From: Fulvia fulva
Taxonomy: Eukaryota; Ascomycota; Dothideomycetes; Mycosphaerellales; Mycosphaerellaceae
DNA: 64,000 bases
Direction of reading: 5' to 3'
NCBI RefSeq assembly: GCF_020509005.1
Contig: NC_063015.1
Location: forward strand, 868,001-932,000
Part shown: positions 35,324 to 45,927 of the stretch, piece by piece
Numbering within the stretch: position 1 is the stretch's first letter
Layout: each line of letters opens with the position of its first letter
The notes under the pieces: model-generated
The model's input: the letters and a program-made list of their open reading frames with translations, nothing else
Database searches by the model: none
Told to the model about the DNA's origin: nothing
Translations under genes and position numbers: made by a program

Positions 35324-37486
35324 ATGACGGCTCTCAATGCTGCCCCGGTTGCCATCTTCAGACTACCCGCAGAGTTGTGGGACCTCGTCCAGAAGAACCT
35401 GCCCTCGATTAAGGACCGTGTCAATGCCAGTCTTGCGTTCCGCGATACCAGAGGACAGACTCGGAGTTTGGTCGAGAAATGGGTACCCGAGTGGTCGAAG
35501 ATGATAGAAGAAGCAGACATCAAAGCGAACATTCTGAACAACGAAAATCTCGTTCTGACGTATGCCGAAGCCCTGAATATCGCCATCAAAGCTTGGACAC
35601 CGATGCGGATAAAGCCTTCCATGGCCAGCAGCATCGCTCAGCATAACCCTGCGCTACGTCAGTATACCTACAACCAACTTCGCCGTCACCAACGCAGGCA
35701 CGGTATCAGCAAGGATGGATTGAACAAGGACCAGCGCGAAGACCAAGCACGCTTGAAGGAAGAGTTGCTGTTCCCAACGGCACGAAGCGCAGCACGCGAG
35801 CGGGCCTGTGCTGTCTTTCTTTTCAACAACGTCCGTAGAGAGGCCATCGCCACCCAGGTGTGCCAGGCGCGGCTCTGTCGAGCCTACGGGGGCGATAGAC
35901 GGCAACAGCACCACGACATCAAGTTTTGCGACGTTCACTTACAAGAGCACATTTACTCTGGCACTGTCTGTAAGTCGATCGATCTCGCCAGTATTTTACC
36001 ACGTCGATGCTAACGTTAGTAGCCTTCAAGCAGCTTGCAGACTTCTGCATTCGTATCATTCCGAATGACACTGAGCCAGGCGGGGTGCTCTCCTGGACTG
36101 TGCCTTTCCTCTCTACCGATTCCCGCAACGCTTTTGAGTCACTATCCTTTGCCGAAGCCGATGTCATCACATTGGGCATCTATGGGCTTCGCTGGGTGGA
36201 GCTGCAGCGGCGAAGAAAAGCATGGAGCAGGGAACTGCGAGAGCGCAAAGGCAAGGAATACTCGGCGTGTATCGAAGCGCTTCGAGTATTGAGAGATTGG
36301 ACATACGCTGGCATGGACAGGACCTCTGGCGAGCGCACTATAAGCGGTGAGATGCTGGCAGACGACTTTCCATGGGATCTGGCTCCTGCTTTCCGAGCTG
36401 CCACTGGCGAAGATCTGCGGAGCATGCCAAAGATCGTCGAACTGCTTCGTCACCTGGGCAGCCAATATCAGGCGAGTCCAGCAGCGACCGTCGACGAGTA
36501 TCGCTTGGAGTCAGCGTATCGGATCACTAAGAAAGAACAACTTTGGGCCAATGAAGCAGCTCGGAAGTGGATCAAGCCGAAGCTTGACAGCCTGGGTTGG
36601 ATCCGTGAGTACAATGGATGCATATCATGGAACGAGACACTGATAAACCGTAGCGCAACCCCGACTTTGCAACCAGTTCCAAATTGTCGCCGACAAGTCC
36701 TTCGAGCCACTAGTTTTCACCAGAAAGTTCAACACCCCTACCGAGAGGTCGTATTGTACGACTGAGGAGGCCGAAGAGCTTTGCAACCTCATTCATGGCC
36801 AAGGCCTGGACACACTACTCTCGAACATCGACTACCACACACGAAGACGCAATCTTGCTATTTATCTGCATCTTCAGGTCGGACTCGAGGTTTTGGAGAC
36901 GCAGACTACGCCGGGCATTATGGAGCTTTCTCATGATCTGTCTACTGCTGTTCGTGGTCGCGGGGAGGGATTTGACACGTCTAGCTTCGCGGAGCTTCCG
37001 CCATTCAAGCCCAGTACCATTGGCCGCAAGTGGATACTGGAGACTGCACAGGATCCCGTCAACACCTACGTGAAGTGGCTGGAGGAGATGATCGACGCTG
37101 AGGGAGGGCAGCTTTTCCTCGCCCGAACTCCCGATGAGGTCGATCAGAAGCACCTACAGCCTTTCGTGCAAGATTTCTGGAAGCACAGTACTCCGACTAT
37201 CTCTGAAGATGACGTGGAAACATGGCTTGGTGGTAAGGTCGCTGAGCTCGTCCTCGATGAGACCAGTAGCGGGCGCTACAGCATCTGGGAAAAGCACAAG
37301 ATCGACGAAGCACTCTCCGGCCCATGGCGAGAAATACTGGAATGCGTCGAATGTGACATCTTCCACGTCAAGAAAGGCTTCGTCGACGGGTTCGCTGCTC
37401 ATAAGAGCGAGAAGATACTGGGCACGAAGGCCAAGCCTTTCTGCTGCGGTCGTGTTCTGTGGTTCGACGAATCGCAATTACCCTAG
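35324..37486 (+). CDS. Large F-box-like protein, unidentified
   Basis: Three exons (35324-35969, 36023-36604, 36654-37486) sum to 2061 nt, 686 residues; introns are 53 and 49 bp with GTAAGT and GTGAGT donors and CTAAC/CTGAT branch sites. The N terminus carries an F-box-like stretch, IFRLPAELWDLVQKNLPSIK followed by DRVNASLAFRDTRGQ. The remainder has no repeat or catalytic motif that I recognise. A CNLIHGQGLDTLLSN segment, and an ending rich in Cys/Lys (ILECVECDIFHVKKGF), may form helical or ribbon structure. It is probably a lineage-specific member of the expanded fungal F-box/2EXR set. The frame is intact. Confidence 0.65.
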
Positions 37487-38137
37487 AGCACGAGCTTACG
37501 CCAGTGCAGAGGTGACGAGAGCGCAAATGTTGCACGACTTCCTTTCATGATGAGTTGTGCAGTAGATCGCTATGGGAACACTATATCAGGAGCGAGAGCT
37601 GCCTTGGGCGACTGACAGAGTGGTGAATTGCAGAAGACGGAGTCAGCAAACAGTGTGGAGGAAGGCTGTGACTGTACCTACGAAGTGGCTTGGTCTGAAT
37701 ATCGACGTAGACAGAGGAACGCCTTGGCATGGAGTGTGATGTCTGTCTCCATCAATCAAAGTGGCAGACGACGATGTCACTTGCTACGATTACAGACATA
37801 AATTAAATTCGTGGCAGATAAATGGACCATCGTCAGAAGATAAGGAGGAACTCTGCACTGTGAGGATTCGATGTTCATTCCATTGAGCTATATGCCCTGT
37901 ACTCTGCGCTTCGGCAGGTACCATCATGAGAGTGTCGTTCGTAGTCGACAGGTTCATCTGTATTACCATAATGTGCCTTGTTCAATCAGGGGAGGTGGTT
38001 TTGCGAGCGTTGTAGGCGCTTCTATGGCGACAGTCATCGCTGGAAGTGTCCCGAGTTTGTGAAGGCAGAGAGATTGACAGCTATGCTCGATCGTCAGTAG
38101 AGACGGTGAAGTGCGAGGGACGGCGCGATACTCACGG
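37487..38137. other. Intergenic; no gene seen
   Basis: Convergent 3' flanks of the F-box-like gene and the small basic protein. Only short ORFs without resemblance. Confidence 0.4.
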
Positions 38138-38569
38138 CTACTTGCGAGCCTTGCCACTCTTCGCCTGCTGCTTCTTCTTCTGAGCAGCCTCCTTCTCATC
38201 CTCCTCCAGCTTCTGCTTCTTGTGATCGCGGAGGTTGACGCCACCGACCTTGAAGTTGCCAGTGTTGTTGGTGAGATCGAAGTCGCGGTCTTTGTTTCCC
38301 ACGCGGTAGCGCACGATGCCATCGTTCAGAACGGTCTCCTCAGTCAGAACTCGACGAGGTCAGTCAACGCGTAACAGTGTTAGACCGGTGCGATACTCAC
38401 AGTCGCGAAGTCTTCCATTGTCGCCGTAGCAGTCGTTCACGATCGCATCAGGCGACATGGTGAACTTGGCGGAGTTGCGTCTGACCTTGGCAGCCTGGAC
38501 ACTCTCGGAGGTGTCGCTGCCACCGCGCTTGTTGCTGTTGTTGTTGTTGTTGCCGCGCTTCTTGCCCAT
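38138..38569 (-). CDS. Small basic Asn/Lys-rich protein, unidentified
   Basis: Two exons (38569-38401, 38349-38138) with a 51-bp intron give 126 residues. The start MGKKRGNNNNNSNKRGG contains a poly-Asn run encoded by AAC repeats. A conserved-looking core follows (FTMSPDAIVNDCYGDNGRL, then ETVLNDGIVRYRVGNKDRDF, LTNNTGNFKVGGVNLRDHK), and the end is a charged helix, KKQKLEEDEKEAAQKKKQQA then KSGKARK, resembling a nuclear localisation signal. Likely nuclear or ribosome-associated, but no family is recognised. GTGAGT donor and in-frame junction support the model. Confidence 0.65.
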
Positions 38570-39273
38570 GACGGCGGTGGAGAAGAATGAGGTAGTGCAA
38601 GGCGTGAGTTTGTGGTTGCAGCTTGGTGAAGTGGATGTCGCCGTTGTCGCTCGAGTGTTCGTCCTGCTACATGCGCGTGCTGATCTTGTGTTGTTGTACA
38701 AGAGCCTAAGTCGATGAAGAGTCTTAAATGTATCAGGTCAAGCCTTTCTCAGTCAGTGCGCGGCCTCGAAGCTTCGCGGTGGACGAATTGTGGCGTCGCG
38801 TCAGGCTTCGAGCTTCGTTGCATGGCAACTAATGGCAAAAGAGGAGCTTGGTCACGGAACAAAGTCGACAGTCGTCTCACGAGTGCCGCGGTTCATCCTT
38901 GGTCGAGGGCTGAAGTAGCAGGCAACCTGCGATCCTTGGACCTGAAGCGGTGCAGCAGGCCGACCATTGCACGCTTCGTACGACGGTAGCCGTCTGTAGG
39001 GAGCAAATACAATGACAGGCGGCAGTCCATATGTTTGCGCTGGAAGGCGGTACGCATGTTGGAGCAAACGAATTCTGTTGGCTGCGCGTCAGTAACTCGA
39101 TTCTTTGACGCGTCTCCAAGGAATCCCATGAGACATGCTTGGCACAACGATCCAGAACCATCTCTCGCTGCAAACACAACGATGACACTTCACAACAATA
39201 GAATCGCTACTGTCGACACAATCGTGTATTCTCCTGTGCTATCGACGAAAATTCTACCGCTGCACCTCCAATC
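38570..39273. other. Intergenic; no gene seen
   Basis: Upstream region of the small basic protein. ORFs on both strands overlap one another and show no resemblance. Confidence 0.35.
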
Positions 39274-39947
39274 TTAACTCCAGTGCTCCAAAGCCTTGCT
39301 GACGCGACCGTAAACCAACCCAACCACGATACCTGGGAAATGCACTCCATGCGCGATTTCCGGTTCCTCTTCCACCCATGTCGAGTTCATAACCTCGTAG
39401 GGATCCCAAAGTGGCTGCACAACCACCACCACAACGACGACCACGTTCTCCATTGCCAAAAGCTGCCACCAACTCCCAAAACCGAAACAGGGCCTGCTCG
39501 CCGCCATAGGAGCAAAGATAGCACAACCAACGCCGCTCGCGCCGCAAAGCTCCCTATCTTCTTGATGACGCCTGATGCGCTCAAGCTCAATCACACTCCC
39601 AATGCGTTACGCCACCACTCCCACCAAGAAAATGTCGAGCGCCGAGATCTGAGGAAAAGCCGGGAGTGGCCACAATGCGAAGAGGAGGAGGCACACATTT
39701 GTAGTGTAGTGCGGAGGTCGGCGTGCGAGAAGGCGGAGATGATTCACGACCAGCGTGGATTTGAGCTCGTCAAGAGGACTGTGTGTTGTTGTGGCCACTG
39801 TTCGAGTGAGCAGCGGGCGCACTCTCGTCGAAGGCGTTTGGGCTGGCGGCAGCGGACTTCGTTGAGGAGACCGACGGCGATGCGGAGGGCAGAGGAGAGC
39901 AGCATGATGGTGAAGATGACGAGCCGAGGGAGGAATGCTGGCGACAT
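39274..39947 (-). other. Possible gene for a small membrane protein; exon structure unclear
   Basis: ATG at 39947 opens a hydrophobic start (MSPAFLPRLVIFTIMLLSSA) followed by a basic loop. Other minus-strand frames give NVCLLLFALWPLPAFPQISA with LDIFLVGVV near 39630, and ENVVVVVVVVVQPLWDPYE with EEPEIAHGVHFPGIVVGLVY ending near 39274. Together they look like exons of a three- or four-helix membrane protein, but frames do not join with clean splice sites. It may be a real gene with an error or a broken gene. No function is assigned. Confidence 0.3.
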
Positions 39948-40401
39948 GGCTGCTTGATTTGGTGGTGTTGAGACTGTCGATTGACGGACATCGTAGTTGT
40001 CTCAAGATGGAAAAAGGGGGCGGTACAAACATCACATAGGCAGCAGTCCTGACTATTGTGAACTTCACCCCAATAGCAAGCTACGGCATGAAATCAGTGT
40101 CAGACCACTACGTGAAAATAGCAGACGCTCCCGCGATGGAGAACAATGTCAACCGTCGGCCTTCCATACAGCTCAGCTTGTCCCGAGCCTGAGATGAGCC
40201 GCTGCATCATTCGTAGGTGCAACGGTGCAGTCGCCCCAAGCATTTGATCATTGAACGGCTGCAACAATATACGCCGCGGCCCATGCTACTGGATTGTTCC
40301 TGAGTCTGATCGAGAAGACCGACATTGTCCGTACGTAGAGGCATTATGATCGCTCCAGGCAATGATCTGTATTGCGGACGACAGCGGTGCCTGTCATACC
40401 C

Positions 40402-42091
40402 CTATGCTACTGTCTTACTCCTAAGCCTGATCTGCATCTCCGCCTCATTCGTAGGCACACTAGCACCATTGATCTCCATATTCTTCGGCCTCCCTCCATC
40501 AATCTTGATATCATAATTCATCACAATATGCGCTAGCATCAGCTTCATCTCCTGGCTTGCAAAGAACCGTCCAGGACAAGCATGTCTGCCATGCCCAAAG
40601 CTGAGAAAGTCACTACTCGTAGCAATCAAGCCCTGATTCTTCTGCTCCAGAACGCTCTTCAGCCTGTCGGGACGATCGCCTGCGTCCGTTACCTGCTCGA
40701 GATATGCCTCGCGAGGCTTGCTGAAGCGGAAGCCGTCCCAGGAAGAGGCATTCTCGCCGTAGAAGGCTGGATCTGTGTGGATAGCTCGATTCGGCGTGGC
40801 GAGACGAACACCAGCTGGGATGTGGAGACCTCCGCTGAGATCGATACCGGCTGGGTCTGTGACTTGGCGCTTCATGCCAATATCGCCTAGAGATGAGACT
40901 CGCATCGTCTCGCGGATTGTACTGTCGACTCTGTGCATGCTGTTGATTGCATTCTTTGACCATTGGCCTCCACTCTCATGCAAGACTCGCTCCACCTCCT
41001 CACGGAGTCCGGCGACATAGTCCTCCCGATCAGGGGACGAGAAGAGGTCGAGCAGTGTGTCGGTGGTGACCATGCTTGTTGTGTGGATGGCGACCATGTT
41101 CAGCATCAGAAGGCGGCGGCACAGACGATCTTCGTCAAGCTCGGTCGGATCGTTCTGCGCGAGTTGATTGCAGTCTTCAAGGATCCACTGGAGTGCATCA
41201 ACTGGCGCTTCGGATGGCTTGTAGCTGGGACTCTGAATGTGCTTCAGTCGTTCGCGGATCTCGGGCAATGCAATCTCCTTGCAGATGGCAAGGTGACGTT
41301 TGACATCTCTTGTGAAGTAGGGTGCAACAATAGTGTGGATTGACTTTGGCAGCAGTCTCATCAAGCCACCTGCCTTGAAGACGGCAATAGCGTAGAGTCG
41401 TGAATGCTCAAGGAAGTCTGGAGTCCGGCAGAGTTTCGTACCAGCGAAGACACGATTCGCCGCCCTGCTGACAATCTTCATACATGTTGGGTAGGCCTTA
41501 ACAGTGGTCCAGTCCGCGGAGTTTACTGGCCAATTATCTTTCATGGCCAGATCAAGCTCTTCGTAGACATCGGCAGTAAGCAGTGGCAGGCGGCGAGTGA
41601 GTTGTCGTCGGACAACATCGATATGTGGTCCATGTCTTACGTCGTAGCCGACGGTATACTTGGCGGCGATTGACTCTGAGTTTGGGATGAACGGATCAAG
41701 TTGGTCATCTGTGAGGTTGACCAGTTCGTGCAGCCTGTTGGCAGGGATCATAACCAGAGGCTCTTGGGCAAGCTGTGGCAGCACGAACATCCGGTTGTTC
41801 TGCGAGTACTGGAACATGGGTCAGTAGGAGAACGTGCCATCTGGGAGCTTCATCTCGCACCTTTGCGTACCCCTCTGCAACATACTCCTTGGTGTGCTTC
41901 AGTGAGTTGAACCCTGCTCTGATTCGTGCGAAAGCCTGCTTCTTCACGCCGACCCATGACTGCGACCTCCAGTACTTCTGCGGCTCGGACAGCAGTGGAA
42001 GTATCAGGACTGTAAGAGCAATGTAAGCCACAGCTAAGCTGCCGGCAGCTGCTGCGACTTGAGCTGTGGTGACGCCGCTATCAAGCTGCAT
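40402..42091 (-). CDS. Cytochrome P450 monooxygenase (ent-kaurene-oxidase-like group)
   Basis: Two exons (42091-41861, 41808-40402) with a 52-bp intron give 545 residues. An N-terminal membrane anchor (AAAGSLAVAYIALTVLILPL) is followed by YSQNNRMFVLPQ across the splice site, LTRRLPLLTADVYEEL, the I-helix AIHTTSMVTTDTLLDLF (His-Thr-Thr-Ser in place of the common AGxDT, as in this fungal group), the ExxR motif as ETMR, and the haem loop FGHGRHACPGRFFA with the thiolate Cys at about residue 488. It is expected at the ER membrane, oxidising a small hydrophobic substrate such as a terpenoid. Substrate is unknown and no terpene synthase is near. The frame is intact. Confidence 0.93.
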
Positions 42092-42861
42092 GATGGAGGA
42101 GTTGGATTCTGGTCTCGAATTCGTGCAATGTTGTGGTATGCTCGATCAATGGCAACAGATCATGTCTTGCTATCGATTCGCCTTGTCTATAGTCTGAACA
42201 TCAAAATGTGGGAGTCTGAGAAAGGTTGTATGTTTCCATGGTCGTTTGCCTCGTATCGCCTCGTACTTGATCGGCAGCGCCAAATCACATTAAGCCTACC
42301 GCGCGTTTCATGATGTCGCTCTTGCACTACCAGCTGCATAAATCTGCATAAATTGGGTTGTACATGAGCAGTTACTTTGCTGCCGAGCGGTCTGGTTGGA
42401 CAGCTCCACATTGTTCGACCGCACATATATGATCACTGCTCGTTTACTCGTTTATGTCCAATCGCTTGGATTCGATGAACCTTCATGCCGGAGACTTGCC
42501 GAACGCGAATGTTACGAGACCACGAGCCATGGCTCGATGACGCCTGGCGATACGCAACACTTCTCTTGTGTCCCCCTGGAGGCAGTAAATACCTGCGTAG
42601 ACCCCATCATTAGGCGGTGATACCTCTTGGCGAAGAGAATCCAGCCACAAGACGGCAGAGCAAAGCCATCCCGCGATCCTCAAGGATGCTGACGTGCTTA
42701 GACTACTCGGACGACATCAGCCAGCCTCCCCGAGCTAAGTGACACGCCACGAAGTCAAAGCTGACTTCATCTTTCCGACCACTTCCCCTAGAGATAGGGC
42801 TGCCGGTAGCTATCCAGAACCAAACAGAGTTGTTGTGTTACCAGCGCTTCCTGCTGCCTCT
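42092..42861. other. Intergenic; no gene seen
   Basis: Upstream of the P450 and downstream of the SprT-like gene. Nothing recognised beyond short ORFs. Confidence 0.35.
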
Positions 42862-43473
42862 TCACTTCTTCCACTCAACTGAATCGCCACTTGAGACTCG
42901 CCTGAAAGCCGAGTAGACGCAGACTCTGCCGTTGCACTCACCAGCTAAGTCTTCCCACTCTTCACCATGACCTCCCTTATACAGCAACAAGTCCTTGCAG
43001 TCCTCACAAGCGCATGAGCGACTCCACAAAACTGCGTGGCACATCTCGTGCAGCAAGAGGCCCAACACCTCCTCGACAGTCCGATCAACTTTGGTATGGA
43101 AGTTCCTGGTGGTCACCTCGATAACAGCCCCCTCGGGGTAATACGGTGTCCAAGCATCGGCTTCCTCCTCGTCGTGGATCAGTCGATGCTGGACCATGCG
43201 TATCGTGTGGCGGTCGCCAATATAGGCATTGGGTAGAAGCACATCTCCTAGGACTTCGAGTCCTTGTTGCCAGAGTGCGTCGTCGAAATGCTGCTTCTTC
43301 TGCTTCGCCTTCTTGGCTTTGCGTAGCCAGCGGCGAAAGCGTGCCTGGGGTCCGAAAAGGTAGATTGAAAAACGAGGAAGGCTCGGCAGCTGACGTAGAT
43401 GCCTGATGTAGTGGTCGGCGGTGGCGCGTGGCGAATTGTGAGGCATATGCTGTATGGTAGAGTTCGATGTCAT
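42862..43473 (-). CDS. SprT-like zinc metalloprotease-domain protein (first copy)
   Basis: From ATG 43473 the ORF encodes 203 residues; the frame is open upstream to 43560 but without an ATG. The metal site is HEMCH at residues 142-146 with a third ligand in GGHGEEW (His169), the SprT arrangement found in Spartan-type DNA-protein crosslink proteases. Between them lies CACEDC (154-159), possibly a small metal site. A Lys-rich linker (RKAKKAKQKK) precedes the domain. A GTGAGT at the codons for GECNG could start a 40-nt intron that would change the last 25 residues, so the C terminus is uncertain. No p97- or PCNA-binding motifs are visible. A second gene with the same layout is at 53192-53782. 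Confidence 0.8.
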   Translation of the reverse strand: MTSNSTIQHMPHNSPRATADHYIRHLRQLPSLPRFSIYLFGPQARFRRWLRKAKKAKQKKQHFDDALWQQGLEVLGDVLLPNAYIGDRHTIRMVQHRLIHDEEEADAWTPYYPEGAVIEVTTRNFHTKVDRTVEEVLGLLLHEMCHAVLWSRSCACEDCKDLLLYKGGHGEEWEDLAGECNGRVCVYSAFRRVSSGDSVEWKK

Positions 43474-43659
43474 TGTATCAGATGTGAAGTTGTGTTTTGT
43501 TAGTGATCTCCACGGCGAGAAGAGGCGCGGACAGCTGTTGAAGTCAACCTTCAAGCGCAAAAGCGTTTGCCAGGAGACATGGAATGGTCGCAGTCATAGC
43601 AAACGATGACATCAAGCCATGAATTCGTTCTACAATATTCGACAGTGCTCCGCTCCAAT

Positions 43660-45927
43660 CTAGCCACGCATTGTTGTATTGCCGTGCACTCCAGCCAGGT
43701 ATTCATCCAACACATCTTGAACCAACTTCTCAGCGTGAGCATATGTCACACCCTGAGTATGCCCAGGTGGCGTGAATGGGAAGCTCGAAGAGTCGACGAC
43801 TCGCAGATTCTGCACGCCACACACTCTGCCCTGCGAATCAACGACAGCCATCGGGTTGTCCTCCTTTCCCATAGCGTTCGACGATGAGGCGTGATAAATC
43901 GGGCTGAGATGTTTCCTAATGTAGTCCAGGATCTGTGTATCGGTGGTGACATTCATGGCTAGCGACACTTCGTCACCAATGCGAATGCCTTCTGGAATCG
44001 CCTGCCAGGCCTTGCGTGCATTCTTGTATGCTGCAACAGCGACTTCCTAGTCGACTGGACTAGTGAGCCAGTTTGGGCTAATGATTGGTTTGTCGAGGTT
44101 GCTCGCGGATCGGATAGTCATGTTACCTCTGCTAAGTGGTGCGATCACGATATTGCCGACGACGCCGTACTGTTTGTTGCTGTCCGATGCTGTCAAGACT
44201 CGGCTCGAGCTACTTAAAGAGTTCTCAATGAGTGGCCAGTCCGGCGGAAACACAGCTGAGAGAGCCTCCTGGGTGGTGTTCTTGAACACTGAACCGTCTG
44301 GGAAAGTCTGCCAAGCACCAAAGTCGAGGCCGATGTTTGTGAGAGGACTCACGGACAGGGTTGCTGCCAGTATGAGTAGCCATTCAGCGAGATCTCGTAG
44401 ACTGGACCGCCAACGTTGCACGAGTCCCACATGTCCTGGCCCACACCCGGCGCATCCTTGACGATGGGAATGTCGAACTTGTCCAAAGTCTCTTCTGGAC
44501 CAATGCCAGATACCATAAGCAGCTGAGGCGAGTGATACGCACCAGGAGGAACGATGACCTCCTTTCGAGCGGTCAAGGTAAAAGGGCGGATGCCATAGTT
44601 GGTGATGTTGACACCAGTAGCAGTGCCATTGTCGAAGATGATGTTCTTGGCTAGGGCGTCGATGTATGTAGTCAAGCCAGGACGGCCGAACGCTTGCGAC
44701 AGGAACGAGCTTTCAGCCGAGCTGCGAAGACCGGTTGCAGCGTCGATCGTGAATTGCCACCAGCCGTAGCCGTCCAGGTCGCCGCTCACAAAGCCTGGAA
44801 GCGGTTTCAGGCCGATGGACGAGAAGGCAGCGGCAGCATATTGAGACAGAGGGTTGATGTAACCTGGGTAGCTGACATGCAGTGGCTGAAATTGCCCAGA
44901 TTCCGTGGTGTATGCTGCAGCATCGAAGACAGACCCGTTGATCGTGCGCTTCATGACATTTGTCGTAAGCTTCATGCTGCGCTCGTAGAACTTCTCCATG
45001 TTGTCCCAGTTCCAGGATTGATCTCCAACGTGATCGGCCCAAGCCTGCAGCAAGCCTTTCGATGGTCGGTGGTACATCATCTGGTTTCTCCCACTACTTC
45101 CGGCCAGGTTCTTGCCTTGAGCATAGTGCATCACACCAGTCTCAAGCTGCGGCTCGGTGAAGAGACCCCAATGGATGAGTGGCTGCCAATCGTCCTCCTC
45201 TGCTCCGACCCACTGCTCCGACCAGTATGGGATCTGGCTCCAATTGCCATTGCTCAACTCGTAAAAGCTTCCTGCTTCGACATGCGCAACAGATGCATTG
45301 CTGTGCTCGGTGAGACGAGATGCAACGACTGATCCTGCCAGTCCGCCACCCACGATAATTGCGCCGAAGGCGTGATATAAGAGGCACAGAAGCGCAAGGA
45401 AGCGCAAGCGTTGATTGGTGAGCGTTAGCGAGCTAGACCAGCGCTAAGCTTCCTAGCGCTTCGTGCCATTGGCCAATCCTACAAGGTGGAGACTCGCTGC
45501 TTGTAGCGAGTCGACGACGTAGTAGGATATAGCCATCCACCGCGCAATATCACAGCGACGTGTGAGCCTGCGAACACTCGAGCGAAGGTTATTGCGCCCA
45601 GCGGAGCGACATTGCGAAACGAAGTATATAGATTGCGAATGCGAGGCTAGCCGCAGGCAAGGGGGTCCTGGGGGTCTCCCCTAGAAACGAAGAAACAGCG
45701 AAAGCAGCTTATCGAAGGGCAGCGACATTAAGAGAGCACCTTCGGCGCACAGATACGAGGCTTGGCTCCGCCGCCTCGCAGCACATTTTATAGTCGTATG
45801 TTGAATTTCGTCCCGGGATGCCAAAGCCAGTGCCCGTGATATGGTTTTTTCTGTCGAACTGAGGCACAACGGTAGCTTGCGTGCTCAAAGCCAGCAACGC
45901 CAGCGCTGCGAACGCGTTCCTTGCCAT
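43660..45927 (-). pseudogene. GMC oxidoreductase, secreted type, disrupted by an insertion and other lesions
   Basis: The N-terminal piece at 45927-45790 has a signal peptide (MARNAFAALALLALSTQA) and ends at STYDY. The next residues of the family, IIVGGGLAGSVVASRL (the FAD dinucleotide fold), begin only at 45359, after a 430-bp insertion. The rest runs through NLAGSSGRNQMMYHRPSK, PGAYHSPQLLMVSGIGPEE and GGPVYEISLNGYSYWQQP. It then breaks near 44370 (frameshift next to a GTGAGT donor remnant, with perhaps 20 residues missing) and resumes at PLTNIGLDFGAWQTFP. A TAG at 44049-44047 interrupts a conserved D-E segment. The end has SSSFPFTPPGHTQGVTYAHA, the catalytic His region. Such enzymes oxidise alcohols, sugars or aryl alcohols outside the cell. 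Confidence 0.87.
45360..45789. mobile_element. 430-bp MITE-like inverted-repeat insertion in the GMC gene
   Basis: Deleting 45360-45789 joins STYDY to IIVGGG in frame, which defines the insert. It has inverted repeats near its ends: TGCGCCGAAGGCG at 45360-45372 and CACCTTCGGCGCA at 45737-45749, 12 of 13 positions matching. It also has internal hairpins: the palindrome AGCGCTAAGCTTCCTAGCGCT at 45440-45460, the pair GCGCAATA/TATTGCGC at 45542-45549 and 45590-45597, and a CGAGGC...GCCTCG pair in the last 45 bp. No coding capacity is seen. No clear target-site duplication was found, and the right inverted repeat lies 40 bp inside the boundary, so the class is uncertain. Confidence 0.65.

Noticed and set aside
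38111..38717. Leucine-rich plus-strand ORFs that look like membrane proteins
   Set aside because: They are the antisense of the Lys/Gln/Asn-rich exons of the small basic protein, which has proper splice sites.
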